Below, one piece after another: positions 24,779 to 33,179 of a DNA stretch of 44,153 nucleotides. How positions within the stretch are numbered: the first letter of the stretch is position 1; every line of letters begins with the position of its first letter. This DNA is from Bacillota bacterium (GTDB taxonomy: Bacteria; Bacillota; Clostridia; Lachnospirales; Lachnospiraceae). Both the position numbers and the translations under genes were made by a program. Below the pieces are notes generated by a model. That model was not told where the DNA came from. It did no database searches and saw only the letters and a list, made by a program, of their open reading frames with translations. The stretch is taken from NCBI GenBank assembly GCA_023435645.1, contig JAEYRK010000083.1, positions 1-44,153 of the forward strand, given 5' to 3'.

Positions 24779-25712
24779 GGAGGGATATGAGGTAATCGGG
24801 ATTGATAATCTGAATGATTATTATGATGTGAATCTTAAGCTATCAAGACTGGAGCTGTTAAAGGGCTTTGCTCGCTTCACCTTTCTCCGTAGGGATGTCT
24901 CCTGCAAGGATACGGTCATGGAGGTTTTTTCTGATTACTGTCCGGATTATGTAATCCACCTGGCAGCACAGGCGGGGGTCAGGTATTCGATTGATCATCC
25001 TGAGGCATATATGAAAAGTAATGTGATGGGCTTTTTTCATATACTGGAGGCCTGCAGGAGGTTTCCTGTCAGGCATTTGCTATATGCATCCTCGAGCTCT
25101 GTATATGGAGCAAACCGTAAGGTACCCTTTGAAGAAAAGGATTTTGTAGATCATCCGGTTTCTCTGTATGCTGCTACAAAGAAATCCAATGAATTGATGG
25201 CTTATACCTATAGTCATTTGTTTCAAATCCCCTCTACAGGCCTAAGGTTTTTTACCGTATATGGACCGATGGGAAGACCGGATATGGCATATTTCGGTTT
25301 TACGGACTGTTTTTTTAAGGGTGAGCCGATTAGGATTTTTAATAACGGGGATTTTGAACATGACCTTTACAGGGATTTTACCTATATCGATGACATCGTT
25401 GACGGAATTATAAGGCTGATTTCTGAGCCACCGTCGGGGAAGCCGCCGGCTATCCTATATAATATCGGCAATCATAAACCGGAGAAGCTGATGGTATTCA
25501 TTGAAAGCTTGGAAAAAGCCTTAAGTAGGAAGCTAAGAAGAGAGGTATCCTTTCAAAAGGTGTATGAACCAATGAAAGCGGGAGATGTACCTGCAACCTA
25601 CGCATCGACAACCCTTCTGGAGGAGGCGACCGGCTTCAGGCCGGTGACCCCCATTGAGATTGGTTTACAGAAGTTTGCAGACTGGTACGTGGACTATTAT
25701 ATGGTTACATGA
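24687..25712 (+). CDS. UDP-glucuronate 4-epimerase (NAD-dependent epimerase family)
   Basis: Extended short-chain dehydrogenase of 341 aa. FLVTGAAGFIGCFLSKRLL is the NAD-binding start; GIDNLNDYYDVNLKLSRL is typical of UDP-glucuronate 4-epimerases (Cap1J/LpsL type), followed by HLAAQAGVRYSIDHPEAY, the active-site SSSSVYG, YAATKKSNELMAY with Tyr-x3-Lys, and RFFTVYGPMGRPDMA. It would convert UDP-GlcA to UDP-GalA. AAGGAGGGT at 24671-24679 gives a strong ribosome binding site for ATG 24687, inside ugd; the 92-base overlap in a different frame is unusual. Confidence 0.9.
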   Translation: MAAILPDTGARFLVTGAAGFIGCFLSKRLLEEGYEVIGIDNLNDYYDVNLKLSRLELLKGFARFTFLRRDVSCKDTVMEVFSDYCPDYVIHLAAQAGVRYSIDHPEAYMKSNVMGFFHILEACRRFPVRHLLYASSSSVYGANRKVPFEEKDFVDHPVSLYAATKKSNELMAYTYSHLFQIPSTGLRFFTVYGPMGRPDMAYFGFTDCFFKGEPIRIFNNGDFEHDLYRDFTYIDDIVDGIIRLISEPPSGKPPAILYNIGNHKPEKLMVFIESLEKALSRKLRREVSFQKVYEPMKAGDVPATYASTTLLEEATGFRPVTPIEIGLQKFADWYVDYYMVT

Positions 25713-25776
25713 CGGCTGAGCGTAGCGTTGGAAGAGCAAACTTAGCTACATATCCTATTATAAAAGAGGTAAGGTC

Positions 25777-26859
25777 ATGTTGAGACATAAAATAAAGAAT
25801 TTGCTTGAAAAGGGATATAATGTTTATCATTATATTCAAATCGTCAGGTGTGAGAAAGCGTCATTAGCATCGAAAAGAAAACAATGGAAGAAGATTAGAC
25901 TAACTCCGGAGCAGAAAGGTGAGATCAAAGCGGTATACGGCAGAAGAATCGGCTGTAAGTGGCACAGACTTTATCAATCCTATACAGGGATTTATAATAA
26001 GTATTATTTTCCGGAAATTCTATTTTCATCAAGACTGGAGACCAAGCTTTGTCCTCGAAGAATCTGCAAGTCATTGCAGGACAAAAGTCTGGTTGAAATC
26101 CTGTATGCCACTGTCCCGGGATTGAAATTTCCGAAAACGATTATTGTAAACAGCTCAGGGTTATACTATGATACTGAGCGAAATATCATTTCGAAGGAAG
26201 AAGCAGTAGCAGCTGTATTAAGCTGGTGTAAGGAAAATGCTTTTATCATAAAGCCTACGGTGGGTTCAATGGCAGGTGACAAATTCATGAAATTCGAGTC
26301 AGCATCCGTAGACAGAGAAGATATCCTGGAGCTGTTTCGTAGCTACGGAAAGAATTTTATCATACAGGAATGCATGAGGAATCATGAATCAATTCGGGCC
26401 TTATATGATAAATCCTATAATACCTTCCGAATCATGACCTATATCCTAAACGATAAGCTGTACCATGCTCCACTGATCTTGAGAATCGGTAGATTCGGAA
26501 AAGTAACGGATGATGAGATCTATATCGGTGTAAGTGAGGATGGAGTATTAGCCGATACAGCCATCAGCTATGAGGGAGAACGGTATCTCGCACATCCGGA
26601 TACCAATATAAGATTCGCAGGAATTCATATACCGGGTGTCCGACAATTGGTAGAATGCGCCTATGCATGTCATAGGAAGACACCCCATACCAAGTTTATT
26701 TCCTGGGATTTTTCCTTGAATGAGGAGGGGGCTCCGATTTTGATCGAAGCCAATATGCTGGGGCATTCTGTGTGGTTCCCCCAGATCGTATACGGTGTCG
26801 GTATCTTTGGAGAGAATACAAGGCAGGCACTGGAGCTGATCGGTATCTGCCGGGAATAA
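25777..26859 (+). CDS. Sugar-transfer-associated ATP-grasp protein
   Basis: Protein of 360 aa fitting the ATP-grasp family associated with sugar transfer genes (ATPgrasp_ST). A basic N-terminal region with paired Lys/Arg is followed by the core: AFIIKPTVGSMAGDKFMKF (phosphate loop and Lys), NFIIQECM, the strand-rich TFRIMTYILNDKLYHAPLILRIG, and ISWDFSLNEEGAPILIEANM with the Asp/Glu/Asn metal ligands near the C-terminus. It presumably activates a carboxylate with ATP and joins it to a sugar or amine; substrate unknown. It is separate from, and only distantly similar to, the TupA-like protein at 10942. GAGGTAAGG precedes the start. Confidence 0.83.
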   Translation: MLRHKIKNLLEKGYNVYHYIQIVRCEKASLASKRKQWKKIRLTPEQKGEIKAVYGRRIGCKWHRLYQSYTGIYNKYYFPEILFSSRLETKLCPRRICKSLQDKSLVEILYATVPGLKFPKTIIVNSSGLYYDTERNIISKEEAVAAVLSWCKENAFIIKPTVGSMAGDKFMKFESASVDREDILELFRSYGKNFIIQECMRNHESIRALYDKSYNTFRIMTYILNDKLYHAPLILRIGRFGKVTDDEIYIGVSEDGVLADTAISYEGERYLAHPDTNIRFAGIHIPGVRQLVECAYACHRKTPHTKFISWDFSLNEEGAPILIEANMLGHSVWFPQIVYGVGIFGENTRQALELIGICRE

Positions 26860-26907
26860 ATACAATATGTGTATGATCATAGGCTTATTAGAAATGGGAG
26901 GTGCGAT

Positions 26908-28284
26908 ATGCACAAGCTAGCAATCGCAGGAACAGGGTATAATGTGATGATTACCGGTGTGTGTTTTGCAGAGATGGGACATCAGGTGGCTCTGCTGGAT
27001 GCCGATATCAGTAAAATCGTAGATCAGGAGGAGGAAGGAGGGTCCTTGGCCTTTGAGCCTGATCTGCTGAGACTGATTAAGAAGCATTTGGAGGCAGGAA
27101 GACTGACCTTCCAGCCGGATTATGCTAAGGCCTGCTTTGAATCGGATGCTATTTTCATCGGAGGAGGGGAGGATGTTTCTGCAGAACAGCAATTTCAAAG
27201 CCTCGCTGTCATTCTACGCAGAATATCGTCTTCTGCCTCAAAGGATTGCTTGATAGCCATTCAAGCCACCACTCCGGTCGGTACCTGTGACCGGCTGGAG
27301 CAATATTGTGCAGAATTGCCGGCAAACGGCTTTCGTATGGAAATTGTAGCAAATCCGCAATTCTGCTCTAAGGGTACGGCCATCAGAAATACCCTGTATG
27401 CCCGCAGAGTTATTATAGGTACCGAAAGCGATTGGGCAAAAGAGCTGCTCACAAAGATTTATAAGCCCTTCCAGGCACCGATCCTTAGGGTGTCAAGGAA
27501 ATCAGCTGAGATGATAAAGCTGGCAGCAAATAATTTACTTGCTGTTAAGCTGTCCTATATGAATGAGTTGGCGAACCTCTGTGAGCTATCCGGTGCTGAT
27601 ATAGATGAGGTTACCCATGGGATGTCTTATGATGAACGGATTGGCATTAGCTATCTGAGAGTCGGAATCGGCTATGGGGGCTGCGGTCTTCCTTCTGATA
27701 CAAAGATTTTCATGGAGCTGGCAGAGAGAAGTGGATATGGATTAAAGATGGTAAAGGCGGCGAATGAAGTGAATCAGGAGCAGAAGCTCTACTTGTTTCA
27801 GAAGGCCCTAAGCAAACTATCAGAATTCAAGGGAAAGAAAATCGCTATCCTTGGTTTAACCTATAAGCCAGGAACGGATGACTGTAGGGAAGCCCCCTCC
27901 ATTGATAATATCAAGCTTCTGCTGGAGAAGGGGGCCGACCTCTGGGCTTATGACCCGGTCGGGATCAATAATTTTAAGAAGCTATTTCCTGAGGGAAGAA
28001 ACGGCAATGGCAGTATTACCTATGTGGAAAACAGTGTGGACGCTCTGATTGATGCGGAGGCATGCTTTATATTTACAGGCTGGGGAAAAATCAAAACCAT
28101 AAAGCCGGATATGTACCGGAAGCTAATGAAGACACCCTTGGTTTTTGATGGAAGAAACCTTTATCCCGTTGCAGACATGCAGAATGCCGGAGCACAGTAT
28201 TATTCCGTCGGTAGAAGGAAAAGGGAAAGAAGCGATCTCGGGCAGGGAGCAATCCTTTACAAAAAAACTGCCTCCCATGGTTAA
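26908..28284 (+). CDS. Degenerate second UDP-glucose 6-dehydrogenase (probable pseudoenzyme)
   Basis: Full-length relative of the ugd gene 2 kb upstream (458 aa), clearly homologous throughout (for example EVTHGMSYDERIG against EVTRGMSYDKRIG, and TYKPGTDDCREAPS against TFKPGTDDLRGAPS). Key positions have changed: the NAD-binding GTGYVG is GTGYNV, GVGTP is GGGED, the Glu of NPEF is Gln151, and the catalytic GGSCFPKD is GGCGLPSD, so residue 260 is Gly with Cys moved one position earlier. Lys204, Asn208 and Asp264 remain. The frame is open and even, so it is selected or recent. I infer a non-catalytic or regulatory role, or altered activity. Start: GGGAGGTG before ATG 26908. Last gene before the operon terminator. 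Confidence 0.88.
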   Translation: MHKLAIAGTGYNVMITGVCFAEMGHQVALLDADISKIVDQEEEGGSLAFEPDLLRLIKKHLEAGRLTFQPDYAKACFESDAIFIGGGEDVSAEQQFQSLAVILRRISSSASKDCLIAIQATTPVGTCDRLEQYCAELPANGFRMEIVANPQFCSKGTAIRNTLYARRVIIGTESDWAKELLTKIYKPFQAPILRVSRKSAEMIKLAANNLLAVKLSYMNELANLCELSGADIDEVTHGMSYDERIGISYLRVGIGYGGCGLPSDTKIFMELAERSGYGLKMVKAANEVNQEQKLYLFQKALSKLSEFKGKKIAILGLTYKPGTDDCREAPSIDNIKLLLEKGADLWAYDPVGINNFKKLFPEGRNGNGSITYVENSVDALIDAEACFIFTGWGKIKTIKPDMYRKLMKTPLVFDGRNLYPVADMQNAGAQYYSVGRRKRERSDLGQGAILYKKTASHG

Positions 28285-28320
28285 GAAGGAGTCCTTGTGC
28301 TGCAAACGAAGGGTATTTTT

Positions 28321-28351
28321 ATGCGGGTTCTTTAGGAATCCGCATTTTTTT
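28321..28351 (+). terminator. Intrinsic terminator at the end of the polysaccharide operon
   Basis: ATGCGG (28321-28326) pairs with CCGCAT (28340-28345), extended by TTC/GAA around a TTTAG loop with a G/T wobble, followed by seven Ts (28345-28351). It lies 36 bases after the last stop. The rest of 28352-28509 holds nothing I recognise. Confidence 0.85.
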
Positions 28352-28509
28352 AACCAATCTCATTCCTTCTACTATCGTATTCATGTCTTACAGCTGAGGT
28401 AGGAAGCTTATTCCGGGCCTTGTTACCTCCTTTTTTCATTGCTCTTGTGTGTCGGGCAAAGCCGGTTTACAGGTTGGGCAAGGAAAGCCTTTATCAGGAG
28501 CCTTGTATT

Positions 28510-28518
28510 TGGTATAAT
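28510..28518 (+). promoter_or_regulatory. Extended -10 promoter for manA
   Basis: TGG-TATAAT is a full extended -10 (TATAAT at 28513-28518). The -35 region 17 bases upstream (TTTATC) is weak, as allowed for extended -10 promoters. Transcript start is near 28525, giving a leader of about 60 bases. Confidence 0.6.
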
Positions 28519-28585
28519 AGGAATAAAATAGAATGGGGGAAAATCCCGGTATATTCATCATAGGGACGAACCGGAGGAGGCTAGG

Positions 28586-29530
28586 ATGAGGGAAATATTA
28601 TTCATGGAACCGGTATTTAAAACAATGATCTGGGGAGGAGACCGTCTACATAAGGAATTTGAATATTCCATACCGGATCATCATACGGGAGAATGCTGGG
28701 CAATTAGTGCTCATCCGAAGGGGGATTGCAGGATCAGGAGCGGTACCTACCGGGGTAGGTCCTTAAGCTGGTTATGGGATAACCATAGGGAGCTCTTTGG
28801 TGCCATGCCCGGAGCCGTATTTCCACTACTCGTCAAAATCATTGATGCGAGGGAGGATCTTAGTATCCAGGTCCATCCCGATGATGCATATGCAAGAGAG
28901 AGGGAGGGGGGACAGTTGGGAAAGACCGAATGCTGGTATATTCTTGATTGTCCGGAGAATGGAACTCTGGTCCTCGGTCATAATGCAAGGGACCGGGGAG
29001 AGCTGAGGCGGATGATTACAGAGAATCGCTGGGAAGAATTGATCCGTCTGAAGCCGATCAGGAGGTCTGACTTTCTGCAGATCGAGCCCGGAACGGTACA
29101 TGCGATTAAAGCAGGAACGTTGCTGCTTGAAATCCAGCAAAGCAGTGATATCACCTATAGGCTCTATGATTATGACAGGCTGGAGCATGGTAAGCCAAGA
29201 CAGCTACACCTTTCTCAAAGCATTGATGTGATCCATTGTCCCCATGTGGAGCAGCCGATGGACAGCAGGGTGATGGTGTATCCGGACTGCAGGTTGGAGG
29301 AGCTCATCCGATGCAGCTATTATGCCGTAGTGAAGCTGATGCTGTATGGGGAGCAGGAATTGACACAGGTACATCGCTTTATGAATATGAGTGTGATTCG
29401 TGGTGAGGGCACCATTGACGGTACCCCCATCCGTAAGGGGGATCATTTTATACTGCCGGCAGGATATGGAACCTATCTTCTACAGGGAGAGCTGGAGCTG
29501 ATTGGATCCTATGTACCTATGAATGAATAA
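28586..29530 (+). CDS. manA: Mannose-6-phosphate isomerase, class I
   Basis: Zinc-dependent isomerase linking fructose-6-P and mannose-6-P, the entry to GDP-mannose. The protein (314 aa, the short Firmicute form) begins EPVFKTMIWGGDRLHKEF; zinc ligands appear in SIQVHPDD (Gln and His), KTECWYIL (Glu) and PGTVHAI (His). TYRLYDYDR is another class I marker. GGAGG 6-10 bases before ATG supports the start. It has its own promoter after the operon terminator and is followed 22 bases later by the epimerase-family gene. Man-6-P still needs a phosphomannomutase, not present here, before ManC can act. Confidence 0.94.
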   Translation: MREILFMEPVFKTMIWGGDRLHKEFEYSIPDHHTGECWAISAHPKGDCRIRSGTYRGRSLSWLWDNHRELFGAMPGAVFPLLVKIIDAREDLSIQVHPDDAYAREREGGQLGKTECWYILDCPENGTLVLGHNARDRGELRRMITENRWEELIRLKPIRRSDFLQIEPGTVHAIKAGTLLLEIQQSSDITYRLYDYDRLEHGKPRQLHLSQSIDVIHCPHVEQPMDSRVMVYPDCRLEELIRCSYYAVVKLMLYGEQELTQVHRFMNMSVIRGEGTIDGTPIRKGDHFILPAGYGTYLLQGELELIGSYVPMNE

Positions 29531-29552
29531 GGGATGGTAAGGAGGTTTTACG

Positions 29553-30719
29553 TTGCGTGAAGCGGAGATCAGGAGACATCTGATAATGGACATCCTCCCT
29601 TTTTGGAAGGGAATGAAGGATAGCAGCTTCGGAGGGTTTTACGGTGAAATGGATTACAGCCTGAAGCTGTATAAGAGTGCTGCCAAGGGGAGTATCCCAA
29701 ACAGCAGAATCCTATGGTTTTTTTCCAATGCATATGCAATTACAAGAGACAAGGATTGTCTTGTCCATGCGGAGCATGCCTATGAATTCTTAAAGAATGC
29801 CTTCTATGATAAGGAATATGGTGGGATTTACTGGTCCGTTACCTATGATGGACAGCCCCTGGAGGATACGAAGTATACCCTAAATCAAGCCTATGCAATT
29901 TATGGGCTTGCCTCCTATTATTCCGTGTCAGAGAATGAGGAGGCACTTTTGCTGGCCTATGAGCTGATGGAGCTGCTGGAAGAAAAATGTCGTGATTCAA
30001 TCGGCTATCTGGAGTCCTTTGACCGGAGCTTTCAACCGATAATAAATGAGAAGCTGTCAGAGAACGGTGTCATAGCCTGCAGAACCTTGAATACCCTGCT
30101 ACATATTTTTGAAGCCTATTCTGAGCTGTACCGGGTGGACGGTAAGGAGCTGGTCGCAGAAAGAATGAAGAAAATTCTGGATCTCTTTGTTACGAGAGTA
30201 TATCATCCGAAAAAAAGAAGGCTGGAGGTCTTCTTTGATGAGAATATGAATTCTATCATCGATCTGAATTCCTATGGGCTTGATATAGAGGCAGCATGGC
30301 TGCTGGACCGGGGTTGTGAGCTGTTGGCCAATGATTTTTATCGAGCTAAGATTTCAACGATTACGAAGAATCTGACTGCCCGGATATTAGAAATCGCATA
30401 TGACGGAACCGCTCTGTTCCATGAATGCTGTAAAGGAGAGCTGGATACCAGAAAGGTGTGGTGGGTCCAGGCTGAAGCAATTGTAGGCTTCCTGAACGGT
30501 TATCAAAAGACCGGGGGGATCAAATTCAAATACGCTGCCAGTAATACCTGGGACTTTATCAAGACTTTTCTTCTGGATAAGAGAACCGGCTCTGAGTGGC
30601 TTAGTGAAGTGGACCGCTACGGCAGGGCTCAATCCAAGGAAATCGCAGGACCATTCAAATGCCCCTATCACAATGGGAGAATGTGTATCGAGGTAATCAA
30701 AAGAAATGTGTATTTTTAA
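29553..30719 (+). CDS. Cellobiose 2-epimerase family protein with catalytic His243 replaced by Leu
   Basis: Member of the N-acylglucosamine/cellobiose 2-epimerase (alpha6/alpha6 barrel) family, 388 aa, TTG start behind AAGGAGG. It follows the Ruminococcus albus enzyme closely: SRILWFFSNAYA (Arg52), EYGGIYW, NTLLHIFEAYSELY, KVWWVQAEAIVGF (Trp304, Glu308) and GPFKCPYHNGRMC (His373). The motif that in active enzymes reads SYGHDIE is SYGLDIE here, so the catalytic His243 is Leu (codon CTT at 30279-30281); Glu246 and Trp249 remain. Epimerisation of cellobiose or mannose/glucose is therefore doubtful, though binding may persist. Being in a unit with manA suggests a link to mannose supply. Confidence 0.88.
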   Translation: MREAEIRRHLIMDILPFWKGMKDSSFGGFYGEMDYSLKLYKSAAKGSIPNSRILWFFSNAYAITRDKDCLVHAEHAYEFLKNAFYDKEYGGIYWSVTYDGQPLEDTKYTLNQAYAIYGLASYYSVSENEEALLLAYELMELLEEKCRDSIGYLESFDRSFQPIINEKLSENGVIACRTLNTLLHIFEAYSELYRVDGKELVAERMKKILDLFVTRVYHPKKRRLEVFFDENMNSIIDLNSYGLDIEAAWLLDRGCELLANDFYRAKISTITKNLTARILEIAYDGTALFHECCKGELDTRKVWWVQAEAIVGFLNGYQKTGGIKFKYAASNTWDFIKTFLLDKRTGSEWLSEVDRYGRAQSKEIAGPFKCPYHNGRMCIEVIKRNVYF

Positions 30720-30800
30720 AGAAGTGGTTTCAGAAACAGAGTAGGAAGAATTCATTGAATCATACATATAAAAGGTAAGGTGTTCAGATCACAGATGAAA

Positions 30801-30851
30801 GTAAAAAGGTGCTGCCCACCTGCGGTTTCAAACCGTTTTTGGGACAGCACC
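30801..30851 (-). terminator. Intrinsic terminator of the chemoreceptor gene
   Basis: Read on the minus strand, GGTGCTGTCCC (30851-30841) pairs with GGGCAGCACC (30818-30809) with one mismatch, and a TTTTTAC tail follows. It lies 10 bases beyond the stop of the receptor gene. Confidence 0.8.
30823..30840 (+). terminator. Small terminator-like hairpin for the manA operon
   Basis: CGGTT-TCA-AACCG followed by TTTTT lies inside the loop of the larger minus-strand terminator. It may end the plus-strand transcript; the stem is short, so confidence is low. Confidence 0.35.
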
Positions 30852-30860
30852 CTGAAAAAG

Positions 30861-33008
30861 TTATTCACTTACACTACGGTAATCAATCACTTCTGTTCTT
30901 GTATAGGAGATATCCTTCGGAGTTTCTCCGGCTACCAGGTAATTGTATAAGGAAATGATTGGATCATGTCCCTGTCCGAAGGGATCCTGTCCCATTGCCG
31001 CATATACAATCCCTTCCTTTATCATCTCTAAAACAGTCGCATCATAATCGAAGCATACCAGCTTGGACTTGCCGATCAAGCCCATTTCCTTGATTGCCTT
31101 GGCAGCTCCGTAAATTCCGCCGGTTAAAATAACAATGACCTTGAGGTTCGGATATTTTACCAAGGCATCCTTTGTCTGCTTATAAACGATAGTATCATCT
31201 AGCTCGGCCTCTATTTCAACTGTCAGCTTAATCTTCTTCTTTTTCTTTAAGGCTTCTATCACTGCATCACGGCGTACCCTATTGATGGAGGTGGTCAGAT
31301 TACCGCAGATCATAGCGTATTCGCCCTCACCATCCAAGGCTTTCGCGACCAGCTCACCGGCCTTAAGCCCGGAAGCATGGACATCAGGTCCGAAGTAGGA
31401 GAGCCTCTTAATGCCCTCGCTAAAATCACAGTTGAAAGCCATCACAGGTATCTTCTTTTGATAGGCTTGGATGATATATCCTTCGACACCTCCCACAAAG
31501 CCTGGAACGATAATACCGTCATAGTTGGCATCGATCTTCTCTTGTAAGATTCGGTTGAAGTTCTCGTCAACTCTTTCAAAGCCGAAGTATTCTACATCTA
31601 CATTCTTTGCCTTTAATTCATTCTGTGCATATAAGGCACCCTGTCTCACGCCATGCCAGAAGGGATGATCCAGTGGGCTTAACATAGCGATTCTTAATCT
31701 CTTCGGACTGATCTGACTGACCGGAACGATGGAGGTTCTGAAGCGCTTCAACAGCTTCTCGATGCTTGACAGCATATTCTGAAGGGACAAGGCCTGATTG
31801 TTGATTTCTTCATTCTCCGCCAGCTCCTCCTCTGTAACCGCTGCAACATCCTGGGTGATGGAGGAGATCTCATTGGAGGCATCATGAAGGATTAAGCCTC
31901 TTTCATTGATACCCCTGGTATTCTCATCAATCAGTCTGGACTCCTCATAGACCTTCTTCATATCCTCGTTCAGAATATTGGCATTTTTATTGATGGTATA
32001 GAAGGAATCCTTAACGGAGCCAAAGATTTCCTTACTGATATTAAAACTCGTCATACAGTTATTGATACTATCGCTGACCTTCTCATTACTGCCTAGTATA
32101 TTCGTTAATAGCTTATTAATCTGTCCGATGCTGTCCCTGGTCAGAGAAGAAAGCTTATTCATCTCCTGGGCTACGACGACAAAGCCTCTTCCGGCTTCAC
32201 CGGCTCTGGCTGCCTCAACGGCAGAATTTAAGGAGAGAAGCTTCAGCTGTTCGGTAATATTAATAATCAAGCTGTTTACCTGATCGATTTCCTTCAGATG
32301 GGTATTCAAATTATCGATAAAGGAGGCTGTGTCGGTTAAATTCGTAGAGATAACATCCATCTGCTCATTGTATTTGTCCAGATGCTCCGAGCCTTCCTCC
32401 GAAATATTCACGGTGTTTTCAACAAAGCCCTCGATACTTGCAAGGCTGGTAGTGATGCTGTTGGTTCTTTGACTAACCTCCTGAATTCTTTCCAGAGTAT
32501 CTTTAACAATCTTTAGCTGCTCCTGTGCTTTCTCAGCTACCGTGGACATATTGGAGGCAATCTGCTCATTTCCTTTATAGCTCATATCGAGACTTTTTGT
32601 AACCTTATCAACTGCATCGGAAAGTACAATCACATTGCTCTTTGTGGATTCAATAAAGCTTAGAAGATTTCGTTTCATATCATTAAAGGCAAGGGTAAGA
32701 GTCTCAAGTCCCTTTGTCTTATCTACCATAATATCACTGATATTTAATCTGCCCTGTGATAACAAGGTGGCATTATTATCTACTAAATGAATTGCTCTGA
32801 AGAAACGTAGCAGTAAGAAAAGAAGAACAGCCAAGGAAAGGATCACCACTGATATTCCAACGGATAGGAGTAGATTTGTTTCCTTTCTTATAAACATGTA
32901 AAATATAAACAAAAAGATCAAAAATGCAAGTATGGCCGAGGTCATGGTAAGTATGATGAATCTGGTGCTGTTTCGCTTCAAACCCTTATTCGTCTGTAGT
33001 TCCGACAT
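30861..33008 (-). CDS. Chemoreceptor fused to a C-terminal sugar-binding (LacI/RbsB-type) domain
   Basis: Protein of 715 aa with unusual order. Two membrane helices lie at about 17-39 and 48-70 with only an 8-residue loop between them, so there is no outside sensor. A HAMP-like linker and a methyl-accepting signalling domain follow (about 100-425) with the hairpin tip LLSLNSAVEAARAGEAGRGF (257-276) and a glutamate-rich stretch TEEELAENEE that may be methylated. Residues 437-710 form a type I periplasmic-binding-protein fold: RIAMLSPLDHPFWHGVRQGA, YDGIIVPGF, VMAFNCDF, LVCFDYDATVLEMIKEG. As the signalling domain must be cytoplasmic, the binding domain is too. It probably senses an intracellular sugar. 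GGGAGG precedes the ATG. Confidence 0.92.
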   Translation of the reverse strand: MSELQTNKGLKRNSTRFIILTMTSAILAFLIFLFIFYMFIRKETNLLLSVGISVVILSLAVLLFLLLRFFRAIHLVDNNATLLSQGRLNISDIMVDKTKGLETLTLAFNDMKRNLLSFIESTKSNVIVLSDAVDKVTKSLDMSYKGNEQIASNMSTVAEKAQEQLKIVKDTLERIQEVSQRTNSITTSLASIEGFVENTVNISEEGSEHLDKYNEQMDVISTNLTDTASFIDNLNTHLKEIDQVNSLIINITEQLKLLSLNSAVEAARAGEAGRGFVVVAQEMNKLSSLTRDSIGQINKLLTNILGSNEKVSDSINNCMTSFNISKEIFGSVKDSFYTINKNANILNEDMKKVYEESRLIDENTRGINERGLILHDASNEISSITQDVAAVTEEELAENEEINNQALSLQNMLSSIEKLLKRFRTSIVPVSQISPKRLRIAMLSPLDHPFWHGVRQGALYAQNELKAKNVDVEYFGFERVDENFNRILQEKIDANYDGIIVPGFVGGVEGYIIQAYQKKIPVMAFNCDFSEGIKRLSYFGPDVHASGLKAGELVAKALDGEGEYAMICGNLTTSINRVRRDAVIEALKKKKKIKLTVEIEAELDDTIVYKQTKDALVKYPNLKVIVILTGGIYGAAKAIKEMGLIGKSKLVCFDYDATVLEMIKEGIVYAAMGQDPFGQGHDPIISLYNYLVAGETPKDISYTRTEVIDYRSVSE

Positions 33009-33092
33009 GAAATTACCTCCCTGATATACATAATAATAGTCAAAATACCCTGTTGAGACATGCTGTCACGAGTTTTTTGTCACATACTGCCA

Positions 33093-33119
33093 TAATTGCC
33101 GTATTTAGTAATAATTTTA
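33093..33119 (-). promoter_or_regulatory. Possible sigma-28-like promoter for the chemoreceptor
   Basis: On the minus strand, TAAA (33119-33116), 15 bases, then GGCAATTA (33100-33093), resembling the motility sigma consensus TAAA-N15-GCCGATAA at 5 of 8 positions in the -10. The match is weak; it is noted because chemoreceptors are often under this sigma factor. Confidence 0.3.
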
Positions 33120-33179
33120 CCATTATTATGACGGAAATACAATAGACAAATCTATTTTCGCTGGGAATATCAGAGAATA

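Noticed and set aside
28145..28402. Plus-strand 85-codon frame after the second ugd-like gene
   Set aside because: It runs through the end of that gene and straight across the operon terminator hairpin, so it is unlikely to be expressed.
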